Shown: in pieces, positions 45,596-55,399 of the stretch
How positions within the stretch are numbered: position 1 is the first letter of the stretch
Layout of the letters: the number at the start of each line of letters is the position of its first letter
Assembly (NCBI RefSeq): GCF_947242115.1
Contig: NC_074716.1
Span: 432,001 to 496,000, forward strand
Reading direction: 5' to 3'
DNA length: 64,000 bases
Origin: Biomphalaria glabrata
Lineage: Eukaryota; Mollusca; Gastropoda; Planorbidae
Position numbers and translations under genes: made by a program
Notes under the pieces: generated by a model
The model's database searches: none
What the model was told of the DNA's origin: nothing
Seen by the model: the letters and a program-made list of their open reading frames with translations, nothing else

Positions 45596-45687
45596 ATGCC
45601 AACAAAAGGTTATATGTTTGGAAAGAAAAAACGTTACTGTAAGCCCAGAGGAAGACATGCTTCAAAGACAAATGCATAATTACAAAG
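45596..45687 (+). pseudogene. Mutator-like transposase gene, candidate first exon
   Basis: ATG at 45596, then MPTKGYMFGKKKRYCKPRGR, HASKTNA, a TAA at 45677-45679, LQ, and two bases before donor GTAAGT at 45688. The peptide is very basic. The leftover two bases (AG) join the C at 48526 to make Ser in the frame of the main transposase exon, so phase supports linkage across a 2.8-kb intron. The in-frame TAA would end translation, fitting a broken gene. Alternatively this is an unrelated short upstream exon. Confidence 0.5.
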
Positions 45688-46234
45688 GTAAGTCTAAATC
45701 TAGAGTTTTTTATTTACTAGACCAGCGTGTGCTTACACATAAAATAATGAGATAATCACTTTGCTTCATCAATCTTTGAATTCGACAAACGCAACGTCAA
45801 CGTGTTTATCATATCAATGAATCACATCTAGATCTATATATATATATAGATCTAGACATTAAATAAATATCATGAAAGTGATTGCAAACATAGAGATCTA
45901 TCCTTTTTTAGATCTAGTATAGATTAGGGACATAGATCACATTAGAACTAGAATGACTAGATATTCTAGATTGACTAGATCTAGACATCTAGTCATCTAG
46001 ATCTAGAATCTAGATTCTAAATCTAGATTATCATGTAGTTGTAGGACTTCAACTTGGTCTTTTTTTTTTTAAGATCTAATACATATATCAAGGTTCGTAC
46101 GCGGTCTGGAAAAAGTCTGGAATTTCAAAATTCAGATTTCAGTCTTAAAAAAGTCTGGAAAATTGCTACTTTTCGATGCAATTTTGTTAAATGTCTGGAA
46201 TTTGAAAAAAAAATAATCCGATGTCATTCAGCCC

Positions 46235-46262
46235 TCAGGTGCCGTAACCGGTAAAACGCTAG
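46235..46262 (+). repeat. tRNA-like head scrap
   Basis: GGTGCCGTAACCGGTAAAAC followed by GCTAGGC resembles a SINE A box; no B box follows. Confidence 0.4.
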
Positions 46263-46604
46263 GCTGCTAGATCTAGTTGGGCATAGAGGCTTCCATTAAT
46301 AGGCCTACTAGATTCTAGATCTATCTATTGTGAAAGCATGCGCAATCCACGGCATGTCGGTGAAATGCCAGCCAATTTCTAGACGGTGTACTGTAGACTT
46401 AAATCAGATTTAGTAATAGATCTAGTCCTAGACTAGTAACTAGTTTATTATGACTGCTGTTATCTTATCTTATATAATACAGACGTTACTTCAAAAAAGA
46501 TGATGATTAGAAGATGTTATTCTATATTATCTAGATGGTCGATCAAATTTCAGTTAGGCTACCAAAGGTCGGGAAGTTTTTGGCCTAGATTTATTTATGC
46601 ATGG

Positions 46605-47650
46605 GCGAAACTCCCCCCCCCCCCCCCCCTTTTTTTAAATAAAGAAAACAAATATATCTCGTCAATGACGTCAATATAGAATATATATAGAGAGTCTAGA
46701 TCTAGATCTTGAGTCTAAACCAAAAATATTTGGCAACAAGAATGACTTACTAGATCTAGGTCTACTACTAGATTTAAAAGTCTCGATCTATTCGCGACTT
46801 AGATAGTTTACTAGATCTAGGTCTACTACTAGATTTAGTCTCGATCTATGACTATGCGCGACTTTTATTACTAGATCTATATCTGTTCTAGGTCTACTAG
46901 ATCTACTAAATTCTAAATTCTACTAGACTAGATTACTAGATTTAGTCTTGATCTATGCGCCACTTCTTAATAGATCAAGGTTTTCTACTAGCCTAATGTT
47001 AGCCTCGATCTATGTGTGATTACCCCCCCCCCCCACACACACACACACATTAAATAAAGAAAACAAATTATATTATAATATATCTAGTCAACATAGAATA
47101 TGCCTATAAGATCGGTAAAACTTCCCATCGAAGGCCCCTAGTTTTTTAGGTTAATTATTTGGCAGCTGTCTATGCGCACTTGAGTCTAAACTAAAAGACT
47201 AGGCCTTTAGAATGACTTCCATTACTAGGTCTAGAATTAGATTTAGTCTTCATCCATGCGCAAATTAGATTACTAGATCTAGGTCTACTACTAGATTTAG
47301 TACCTAATTTAGTCTCGATCTATGCGCGATTTCCCCCCCCCCCCCCCTCCCCATTTAAATAAAGAAAACAAGTTATATTATATCTAGTCAACATAGAATA
47401 TAGATCTAGATCTTAGTCTAAACTAAAAGATAAAAGACTAGAGCACAAGAATGACTTAGATTACTAGGTCTGCAACTAGATTTAGTCTCGATCTATGCAC
47501 GATTACCCCCCCACCCCCTTTTTTTTTCCCCAAATCTATTCAATGTAGAATATAGATCTTGAGTCTAAACTCAAAAACTAAAAAGACTTAGAATACTAGA
47601 TCTACTACTAGATTTAGTCTTGATCTAAGTCTAGATTTAGATCTAGCATA
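46605..47650. repeat. Long degenerate tandem repeat with poly(C) runs
   Basis: Four poly(C) runs (about 46613, 47025, 47332, 47504) are each followed by AAATAAAGAAAACAA or related words, TCAACATAGAATAT, GAGTCTAAAC, GAATGACTTA, and TAGATTTAGTCTCGATCTAT before the next C-run. Unit length varies from about 170 to 410 bases. Confidence 0.8.
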
Positions 47651-48144
47651 CTTAGCATATAGATCTATAATTATAATCTAGTATGGTTATGATATAGATT
47701 TAGATCAATATTATCAATTTTTACCCCGTTAAAAAAAACAAGTCAGTATTCACATAGGCATAGGCCTATTGTGAATTAGACATAAGTAAGCCACTACTAC
47801 AAATTAAATTTCAAGTTCAATACAGTTAATCTATCTCTAGATCTTTATTTAAAATTATCTCCTCCAATAGAATTATAGGCCTACTAGAGGTAGGCCCTCT
47901 AACCTAGGCTAGTCTAAATAAGTCTTTACTTTTTAACTAGTGTCTAATGTTTACGCCACTAAATATCTATATAAAAATAATAAAACTATTGGACTAGTTA
48001 TGAGATTAAGAATAAGATTTTACAACTAAGTTAGGCCTATTGAACTATATAGGGCCTATTAAATTTCCCAAGTCTAAGTGCTACAAGATTAGTGACTTTT
48101 TTTCCCCCTTGTACCGTATGTTCCTTAATAATTGAAAATTATTA

Positions 48145-48262
48145 TAACACCCTAGTCCAAACCTCCCACAGTACGACAGGGGTTAGTTATTGGCAGGGTT
48201 TGAACCCAAGATCACGAATACAGCAGTCCAGAGCACATATGGCATGCTCAGGTAGCCATCCT
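48145..48262 (-). repeat. SINE family B copy
   Basis: The minus strand holds GGACTGCTGTATTCGTGATC, B box GGGTTCAAACCCTGCC, CTGTCGTACTGTGGGAGG, GTTTGGACTAGG. Confidence 0.75.
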
Positions 48263-48525
48263 TTTTACTGTTAGTAAGTCTGGAAAACATAAGATAAATG
48301 TCTGGAATTCATTTTCACAAAAGTTGTATGAACCATGATATATAGATCTACATGTAACATGTCACTTTACATTTTTTACTTTTGATGAATACAATATATG
48401 ATTCCTAAAATGCATTATAAAATTTAAAATAATCTTCATGTTGTACATAAATAGATGTGACGTGTACTTTCATACTATTGAATTTTTTTTTAAAGAACCT
48501 CTAATTTTTTTTTATTTGTTTGCAG

Positions 48526-50188
48526 CTCTGTTTTGGATACAGCTGGATCTGAAGCAGCAACAACGCAGCCTGCAAGTGCAGCTGAACGAAAAATAATTCT
48601 AACTGCAATTACTAACGCTGATAACACCAATAAGAGGCTGCCTGAAGATTTCATATACGTCATGATGAATTCAATGGAATTGACCACAATGGTCTCCTTG
48701 TTGTGCTGTCCACATTGCTTCGACAAAAAATTAACCATGTGCATCACACAATCAAAAGGCATGGCTCATTTGATTAAAATCAAATGCCTAAATTGTGAAA
48801 TATATTTGTGGCCTGACTTGACCTCAAAAAAAAGTAATAATGTTCATCTGGATATTAATGTCCGCGCTGTCGCTGCATTAAAAGAATCTGGAATCTCGCA
48901 TTCTAAATTTGATAGGTTTTGTGGACTTATGAGTATGCCCTGCATGCACAGAAATACTTATAACAATCTAGCTAACATAGTCAACACTGCTATAATTGAA
49001 GCTGGTGAAGAATGTATGATTAGGGCATCTGCTGTTGTGCATGGAAGAAACATTTCACAACCTCTGACTACAGATGATAGAATAAGTTCAACAGGCTGTC
49101 CTGTTATTACAGTTTCTTTCGATGGGACTTGGCATAAAAGGGGCCACTCATCTCATTCAGGAAATGGCACAGTTATTGATTTTGATACTGGACTCGTCAT
49201 CGACACCGAAGTCCTATCAAATTATTGCTGTGTTTGTGATTCAAACTCTGCAGAACTAAATTTTGATGCCTCTAAGCATATGTGTCAAAAAAACTTCAGT
49301 GGCTCAGCAAATGCAATGGAGGCCGCAGCAGCATCCAAAATTTGTTCTCACTCTGTGGCATCAGAAAACTTGTTTATGGCATGATGCTGTGTGATGGCGA
49401 TAGTAAATCACATTCATCTGCCATTACCAACTCAGGATATGATGTAGAAATCTTAAAAGAGGACTGTATTAACCACATCTCAAAAAGAATGTTTAATGCT
49501 TTGAACAATTTAAAAATGTCTAACAAAAAAGAACTAAATTATAGGCTTACAAAGCCAAAAATTGAAAAAATTACAAATAACTATTCCAAAGTTCTGCGCC
49601 AAAATGCTCCTGACATTCAAAAAAATGAAGCTGGCTGTTATGGGCTCATTTTTTCATATGATGAGCTCAGACCTAGATCATAACCACAGGTTGTGTCCTG
49701 ATGGCACTACATCTTGGTGTCACACTTTAAGAGATCAGAGGCACTAAAACAGCCATACAAAAAACATAATCAGACCATCACATCAGAAATAGGAAAACTT
49801 ATTTCCTATAACAGACACAGATCTGTTAAAAACATGTTCAAGAATGGGAACACAAAAGGCCAATGAATCTTTTCATTCCCTAATTTGGCAAATTGCCCCA
49901 AAACAGAATTCGCAACATTAAAAACTAAGGACGGCGACATACCTTGCTGTTTTAGCCTTCAATAATGGCATTAAATCAGTTTTTGACATATTAGGCGTTC
50001 CCTGGACACTAAAGAACATTTCTTCTAGTGAGAAAAAGCAAAATGTCAAACTACAGCTTGTTGTTAGAAAAAGATCAATCACATTAGTGTCCAGGAGAAA
50101 AAAATTGAAAAAGCAAAGAATTGAGCATGAGCACCGGGCAGAGGTTCTAGAAGGTCCAATCTATCAATCAGACAATTTTAATGAATAG
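48526..50188 (+). pseudogene. Mutator-like transposase, main exon, broken
   Basis: Acceptor TTGTTTGCAG at 48525, then SVLDTAGSEAATTQPASAAE. Zinc-binding CCPHC and CLNC pairs lie near 48705-48800, and HSKFDRFCGLMSMPCMHRN near 48900. The DDE core shows VSFDGTWHKRGHSSH (first Asp, about 49112), CxxNFSGSANAMEAAAA, MLCDGDSKSHSSA (second Asp, about 49383), EDCINHISKRM and, in a third frame, QKANESFHSLIW (Glu, about 49856). The end is AVLAFNNGIKSVFDILGVPW with stop at 50186-50188. This is the Mutator-like transposase domain found in arthropods and molluscs. Frame changes occur near 49360 and 49625 and again near 49740-49900, so the gene is dead as read. The open 283-residue first part begins at the acceptor, with no ATG of its own near the start. 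Confidence 0.88.
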
Positions 50189-50189
50189 T

Positions 50190-50780
50190 TTTTTTTATTA
50201 TCTATTATGTTATATTATGTAAATATTCCCTTTTTTTTTTCATTTTTATGGTTGCAATAAATATTTTATATCATTTTAAAAACTTTAAATGCGTTTTTCT
50301 CAAAATGTATTTTTAGGTGCATGTTGTCCACAAGAATCTCAAAATCTTTAGTTCTGTATTATTTAGACTAATAATTTTTCACATGTAGTTTATTGATAGT
50401 ATATCATAGGTAATAGGCTGCAAAAATTTTCAATATGTTTAATTTTCATAAAAAAAGAAAAATAATGATGTGACCGCAGGTGAAAAATGTGGTCGAAAAA
50501 AAAAAAAATTTAAAAATTCATTTTGAGGTTATTATGCGACAGAATGTATTTAACCCATATACATTTTTTTTTAGTATACACTTCTTTCACTACATCTTTA
50601 ATTAGGTGATTTAATGGCTGAAGGTTACAACACATGACTTTTGAACCTGGTAAAGACAAGGGCTTTGAGATTCAGAATATTTATGATACCTCTAAGTCCA
50701 CCAAACTCTAATGGGTACTAAAAATTAGAGTGTGGTATCAGCCAGGATAACCAACTACTTAGTAGGCTAAAGTTTATATT
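50190..50780. other. AT-rich tail of the transposase locus and SINE scrap
   Basis: No TIR for the Mutator-like unit could be recognised. 50600-50760 resembles family A SINE (TGAACCTGGTAAAGAC, ACCTCTAAGTCCACCAAACT, CTAATGGGTACT) but is strongly diverged. Confidence 0.5.
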
Positions 50781-50805
50781 ATTGATTAACATGCATGGCT
50801 AGATT
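50780..50805 (+). mobile_element. CR1/Jockey-like LINE tail, left piece
   Basis: TTGATTAACATGCATGGCTA corresponds to the end of the LINE frame at about 29518-29535 (TTGGTTAATATGCATGACTA). It continues at 52876 after the hAT insertion. Confidence 0.6.
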
Positions 50806-51233
50806 CAGTGGCGTCACTAGGGTCGGTGTCACCCAAGGAAAACGAAATCTCTCCCTAAAAACAAACAACTATTGTGGGTTTTTTTTGTTTCTTAAAATTG
50901 AACAATAAAACTGTAAGCTAAATTATTGATTTGTTACACCCGAATTTAGGCAGTGTTATCACGGATTGGAAAGCCATCTTTCAAAAAGCACGGCCAATTT
51001 GAACAAACAAATCAATTAGCTTGGAGATGAAATCCACCTACTCAAAACAATCATTGTCCCAACGCCACCTTGGAAAAAGACTGAGCAGTGACGGCTGAGA
51101 AGGATCATTTGAATAACATACTGAGATAATGCTACCAATAGAGAAATATTTTCCAGCACAGGCATTCGCCGTCTACGGAAAGAGGCGACTGAACGTCGAT
51201 TGACATTTGTGAGATACATCATTAGTGTCAATG

Positions 51234-51813
51234 TGTAATGCTGAGTTCTTGCTTCCTGAAGTACTATAGACACGTGACAAGACGAATATTATAAACTAAC
51301 TGAAGCTCGTTTCAGCAGACAAACATGAAGTTTATTTTACTACAATAATAATGCACTGCACTCCTTGTTAGTGCTACAAGTCAAGAAATAATAAACAATC
51401 CTATCCGCATAGCAGCGGTATCAAATGTATCAATCACGTCCGCATCTCAGCGGGTAACAATAAGAACAATTACTACTAGTGACACTGGAGCTTCAACTAT
51501 AGATATCCATTGAAATACGAATAATACCTTAATATTCAATAAGCACGTAATGAAATCAACTCTCAAATATTATTAATCAACAATCATTAGTCCATCGACT
51601 TTCATCCTATATACATATATATACACCAGTCCAGGAAGCAACGTCCAACCTTCCTGGACCGGGAGCAAAACCTTACTGACTTGACTTGACTGAACTCAAA
51701 GTCAACTTTATTCCTTCTACTTCCTGTTTTCTACATCAGGAATTCCACGTGTCTTTTAAACTCTTAACATGACGTGAACTTTAGATCATGCAATGTCAAC
51801 TAAGACTGTGACA
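51234..51813 (-). mobile_element. Solo LTR (same family as 62223-62793)
   Basis: Starts TGTAATGCTGAGTTCTTGCT and ends TAAGACTGTGACA. It is homologous along its length to the LTR at 62223-62793, including TCCTTGTTAGTGCTACAAGT and TCCACGTGTCTTTTAAACT. The two differ mainly in a central block. No matching 5-bp flanks were found. Fossil. Confidence 0.8.
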
Positions 51814-51930
51814 ATTAGACAAGACGAAACATGTTTACTTAAGTCATCCTTAACACGAAAGCCGAAAAGAGGAGCGCAAAAACATGCCGTCAACGTTTAA
51901 TCATGGTGTCACACCGATTCAAGAGGAAAG

Positions 51931-52427
51931 TGTAAAGGACTTAGGTTAGTTATTTGAGGGGCTATTTAAATGCCCCAATTGTATATTGTCAAGAGAGGGG
52001 TGTGTAAAAAGTGAAATTGTGTGTGTGTGTTTGTTTATTTTATTAGTTGAGTTGTATATTGTTTTTAGCACGGGGTTTTTCAAGGGAGGGGGGAAGGGAC
52101 AATAAGGTTTCCTGTGGTCCGTCTAGTCAGAAAGCTGACCTTGTCTGAGTAGGGTGTTGGTGATTGTTTTTCGGTTATTATGCCTAGAGTAAGGAGATGT
52201 TATATTATTATTCTTGCTATGTGTGCGTACTGAATATTTGGGGTAATGCTATGATGTGTCATGATACCCTTATGTAATATATTATATTATATTTTATATT
52301 GTTTGCAGTAAATAAATACTAATTTTCTACTCCTTCGTTGAGTGTACTTTATAATACTTGTACGCTTGTAGAGAACTACAGTTTGGGCATAAATTAGCTC
52401 TCAAAGAACTAACCTAAGTCCGTTACA
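51931..52427. mobile_element. Solo LTR with 5-bp target duplication
   Basis: TGTAAAGGACTTAGGTTAGT at 51931 and AACTAACCTAAGTCCGTTAC A at 52408-52427 form TG...CA ends with unusually long inverted termini. The flanks GAAAG (51926-51930) and GAAAG (52428-52432) are identical. 497 bp; AATAAATA near 52310. Different family from the neighbouring LTR. Confidence 0.8.
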
Positions 52428-52875
52428 GAAAGTAGCTGTGGAGAAAGCTTGCAGCCCTATGTGTCGAATAGCGCGCGAGCGCTTATGTCAATGTGTTTCT
52501 CAACATTTTGCATTAATAAAATGTTACTTTCGCCACTCAACTGATCAGCGCCTTAATCTCACTCAGAGTTGTCTGCGGGGATCCCCGGGTGCCAAACGTT
52601 TTTCTACATTTCTGAGCTTCATAATCTTCTTTGCCGTGGCGTGTACAACGTAATATTTTTCTCATAATAGGAAAATTACTAGTCAAATCAAACTGAATTC
52701 AGAAAGTTTAGTACATGCTGATTCTAAAATGTGAGAAACATTCGAGGTAGAAGTTTGTATTTTTAAAAGTTGATTTTTTGGGAAAGTGCATTTTCTCGAC
52801 TTGGGTGTCACCCCCTGATGGGTGCCACCCGGTGCGGCTTTGCACCCCACGCCTCTCCCCATAGTGACGCCACTG

Positions 52876-52945
52876 ACTAGATTTAAACATGAAATGCGTA
52901 GGACGTATTTATCTTCTCTTTTGAAGTTATGTCTGTAATCTATAT
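52876..52945 (+). mobile_element. CR1/Jockey-like LINE tail, right piece
   Basis: ATGAAATGCGTAGGACGTAT and TTTGAAGTTATGTCTGTA match the 3' tail at 29540-29595 of the LINE at 28440-29615. Confidence 0.7.
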
Positions 52946-53344
52946 ATATTTAAGCTTTAAATGCATGTGAAAATATTAGAGTTAGTAAGGAAGATAATGT
53001 GAAGTAGATTGTAAACTAAAAGAAAATGTTTTTGTAAAATAAAATATTGTATTGTCTTCATCACCTCATATCTGAACACAATATCATAATAAAGAATAAA
53101 CAAGATGTGCTTTAATAGGTTTGTTAATTGACCTCAAAACAAATTTAAATAATAAACAGGTGTAGATTCGACTGATGAGATATCGGTGGACTAATTTAAT
53201 TGGCTGTCAAGTAAAAAGTTGATTAATTACAGTTATGATTGGCTTATTCTACGACTTTAAATTATTAGGCTACCAACGCAGTTTGCACAGCACTCAGAGA
53301 AAATTATTATAGTTCGCCAACAGCTATAGAGCACAACGACCGAC
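52946..53344. other. AT-rich stretch, nothing recognised
   Basis: No coding or repeat signal seen. Confidence 0.5.
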
Positions 53345-53440
53345 CGCTTAAAAATCCCAGTCTTCACCAAGACTCGAACCCAGGACCCCAGGTTTTGAAG
53401 TCAAGCACTTAACTACTCAACCATAGCCCCACCGGATATG
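53345..53440 (-). repeat. SINE family A, head
   Basis: The minus strand shows GGGGCTATGGTTGAGTAGTT, AAGTGCTTGAC (A box) and GGGTTCGAGTCTTGGTGAAG (B box). Confidence 0.75.
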
Positions 53441-53542
53441 TTACTTACGTGTAATTATTTCATTGATTGCTTACTAGTCCATCTGACAGACACATCATAC
53501 ACACCCAGTTTTACATAAAGTAACTAATCTTTTACAGACCAG

Positions 53543-54426
53543 TGTAACAAACCGTGTTAGTTATTATAATGGTAGGGATAAATTCATAGTTGCACGAGGT
53601 CCAGGTGAATGTGTGTAAGGACAGATGAGAGAGCGAGTTGGTGACTGGGGCACAAATGAGAGAGAGTGCATATACTTTCAGAGGTTAGTTTAGACTATAG
53701 TTTGGGTTTGAGTAAGTCGAGGGTTTATTAGTAGGAAAGTCTTATCGTAGATAGTCTTTGTTGGTGAGCGTTGTATTTTCTTTTGCGTTTATCTGCGTAC
53801 GGGACGTATTACTTAATACGTAGAATAGTTAATAAAGTGTTTCATTAACTATAAAGTTCTGAGATGTATCTATTTAAAGAGTAGCCTATGTTCATAGGGC
53901 CGGATTTAGGACAGGACATGGTGGAGCTACTGCCCCAGTGAATCCACAAGAAAGGGGCCTCCACAAGATTTTAAGTCTCAAAATTTTGACGTTTCAGACA
54001 CTTTTATGTTTGTTGTTTTTTGTTTCGAACATTTTTTCCGACAAAACTTTAAATTTTACGATTGACAAGAAAGACGTGTATGCTTGTATCATGCTTACAA
54101 CTTAGAAATGCAGTTTCGAATCTCAACGGCTGTGCGTCAAACCAGGACCTTACCCTCCACAAACTCAAAGATAAATTAAATGTACCTTCTTTGTTTAACT
54201 AAAAAAATACAATAAAAATTTTGTTTAAGAGTCTATAAAGTATAAAGTAGAATAAATTTACAAGCAGGCCTACTTTGTTTCTTTCTTCCAAAACATGGCA
54301 TATAGTTTTATTATTAATAAGTGGATTTTTTAATTTATGATTTTGAAAAAGTGTACGGGGCTCTACAAAATTTCTACCCCGGGGGCCTTCACATAGTTAA
54401 ATTTAGCCCTGTATGTTCATGTTACA
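53543..54426. mobile_element. LTR-like fossil split by a MITE
   Basis: TGTAACAAACCGTGTTAG at 53543 and ...CATGTTACA ending at 54426 give TG...CA inverted ends; AATAAAG lies near 53831. The element is interrupted by the MITE at 53895-54411. No adjacent 5-bp duplication was found (CTTTTACA occurs on both sides but not in register), so identity as a solo LTR is tentative. Confidence 0.4.
53895..54411. mobile_element. hAT-type MITE with 8-bp target duplication
   Basis: The ends TAGGGCCGGATTTAGG (53895) and AAATTTAGCCCTG (54399-54411) pair as imperfect TIRs. TATGTTCA at 53887-53894 and 54412-54419 is a perfect 8-bp duplication. 517 bp, GGGGCCTC / GGGGGCCTTC subterminal words, no coding frame. Confidence 0.85.
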
Positions 54427-54544
54427 CTTTTACAAGTTAAGATGTTTCTGTCGTCAAGAAGCTAACTAAGGCTTAGAGTCGCTTTCCAGTTACCCAATCC
54501 CCTAGACAATGACGTTTACAGCCAGGGCAACTCTTGAGATAGGC

Positions 54545-54630
54545 CAGCGGTTCTCAACCTTTTTAGTGCTGCAACCCCCTAATAAGATTCTCCACTAAGC
54601 ATCGAACCCCAACCGTAATTTTTTATTCGT
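54545..54630. mobile_element. hAT left end, partner end not found
   Basis: CAGCGGTTCTCAACCTTTTT followed by GTGCTGCAACCCCC is a typical hAT terminus. No GAGAACCGCTG is seen before the satellite at 55400, so the element is truncated or diverged. Confidence 0.55.
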
Positions 54631-55399
54631 TCACAGACCAAGTTCAATCGCAATTGGCTAATGTTATAAAATCCTAATCGTAATGTCTATATTTGATATT
54701 AAACTATTACTCAGCCCTGAGTTGTCAAGTTCTTTGAATAGGTTGTGTCGTGTGGTACAGTTTGGGTAGTGAGAAACGTTACAATATATATATCTTTGCC
54801 ATTGCTACAAAGACAAGCAGCTTAATGACTTTAATTAATAAATAGATTAGCAAAGTATAAAAGATATAATGAGAAACAAGGTAGTCTTAGACCAAGCTTA
54901 ATTTAATGATCTAGATATAGTCTTTTTTTTTTCAAGACTTTGCAGCTACCTTCGTGTACAAATAAAATGACATTGTGCAAAATTTTGAATGCCTGAGTCT
55001 TTAGAAAATGTGAATATGTTTATCTTCATGCATAGTGAAAACGAGAGTGAATGAATTCTTGTGAATACAATGACATAGTGCTTATTTTTGTGTGAAATTA
55101 ACAAATCTTTGGTAACGAAGTAACATTTTGTTTACACTACAGATGATTATATTGTGATTCGCCTCCTGTAACCATATTTTCTTCATAGAGAATGTATGTT
55201 TAACTCTTATAAAATAATTGATTTAATAGAGAAAACTTTTTCAAAGTATTATTATAAAAATTAAAGTGAGTTTACTACTTAACAGTACTTTGTAGTTGGG
55301 CTTCTAAGATTGTAATTGATTAACTTTTAAGGCCCTTTTTTCATTGCTCTTTTTATGGTCACTAATAGAAGTTACCGTAAACTGGTATGCTCCTCCTGA
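54631..55399. other. AT-rich stretch, nothing recognised
   Basis: Possibly the interior of the hAT element whose left end is at 54545. No frame. Confidence 0.4.

Larger units (their letters stand above)
46083..48345. mobile_element. Candidate TIR element filling the transposase intron
   Basis: ATATCAAGGTTCGTACGCGG at 46085, followed by repeated GTCTGGAA words, pairs with GTCTGGAATTC (about 48300) and GTATGAACCATGATATATAG near 48328-48348: inverted ends ATATCAWGGTTCRTAC. The interior is TAGA-rich with C-run repeats and SINE scraps and has no coding frame. It may be one element expanded by internal tandem repeats. Confidence 0.45.
50806..52875. mobile_element. hAT element, internally rearranged, carrying two solo LTRs
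   Basis: A 14-bp perfect TIR CAGTGGCGTCACTA lies at both ends (50806-50819; 52862-52875). Flanks GCTAGATT (50798-50805) and ACTAGATT (52876-52883) form an 8-bp duplication with one mismatch. Subterminal GGTGTCACCC occurs near both ends. No transposase frame remains. The LTRs at 51234-51813 and 51931-52427 lie inside it. Confidence 0.85.

Noticed and set aside
24905-53440. True tRNA genes at the SINE heads
   Set aside because: A and B boxes are present but no cloverleaf with acceptor stem and anticodon arm can be drawn; they belong to dispersed SINE copies.
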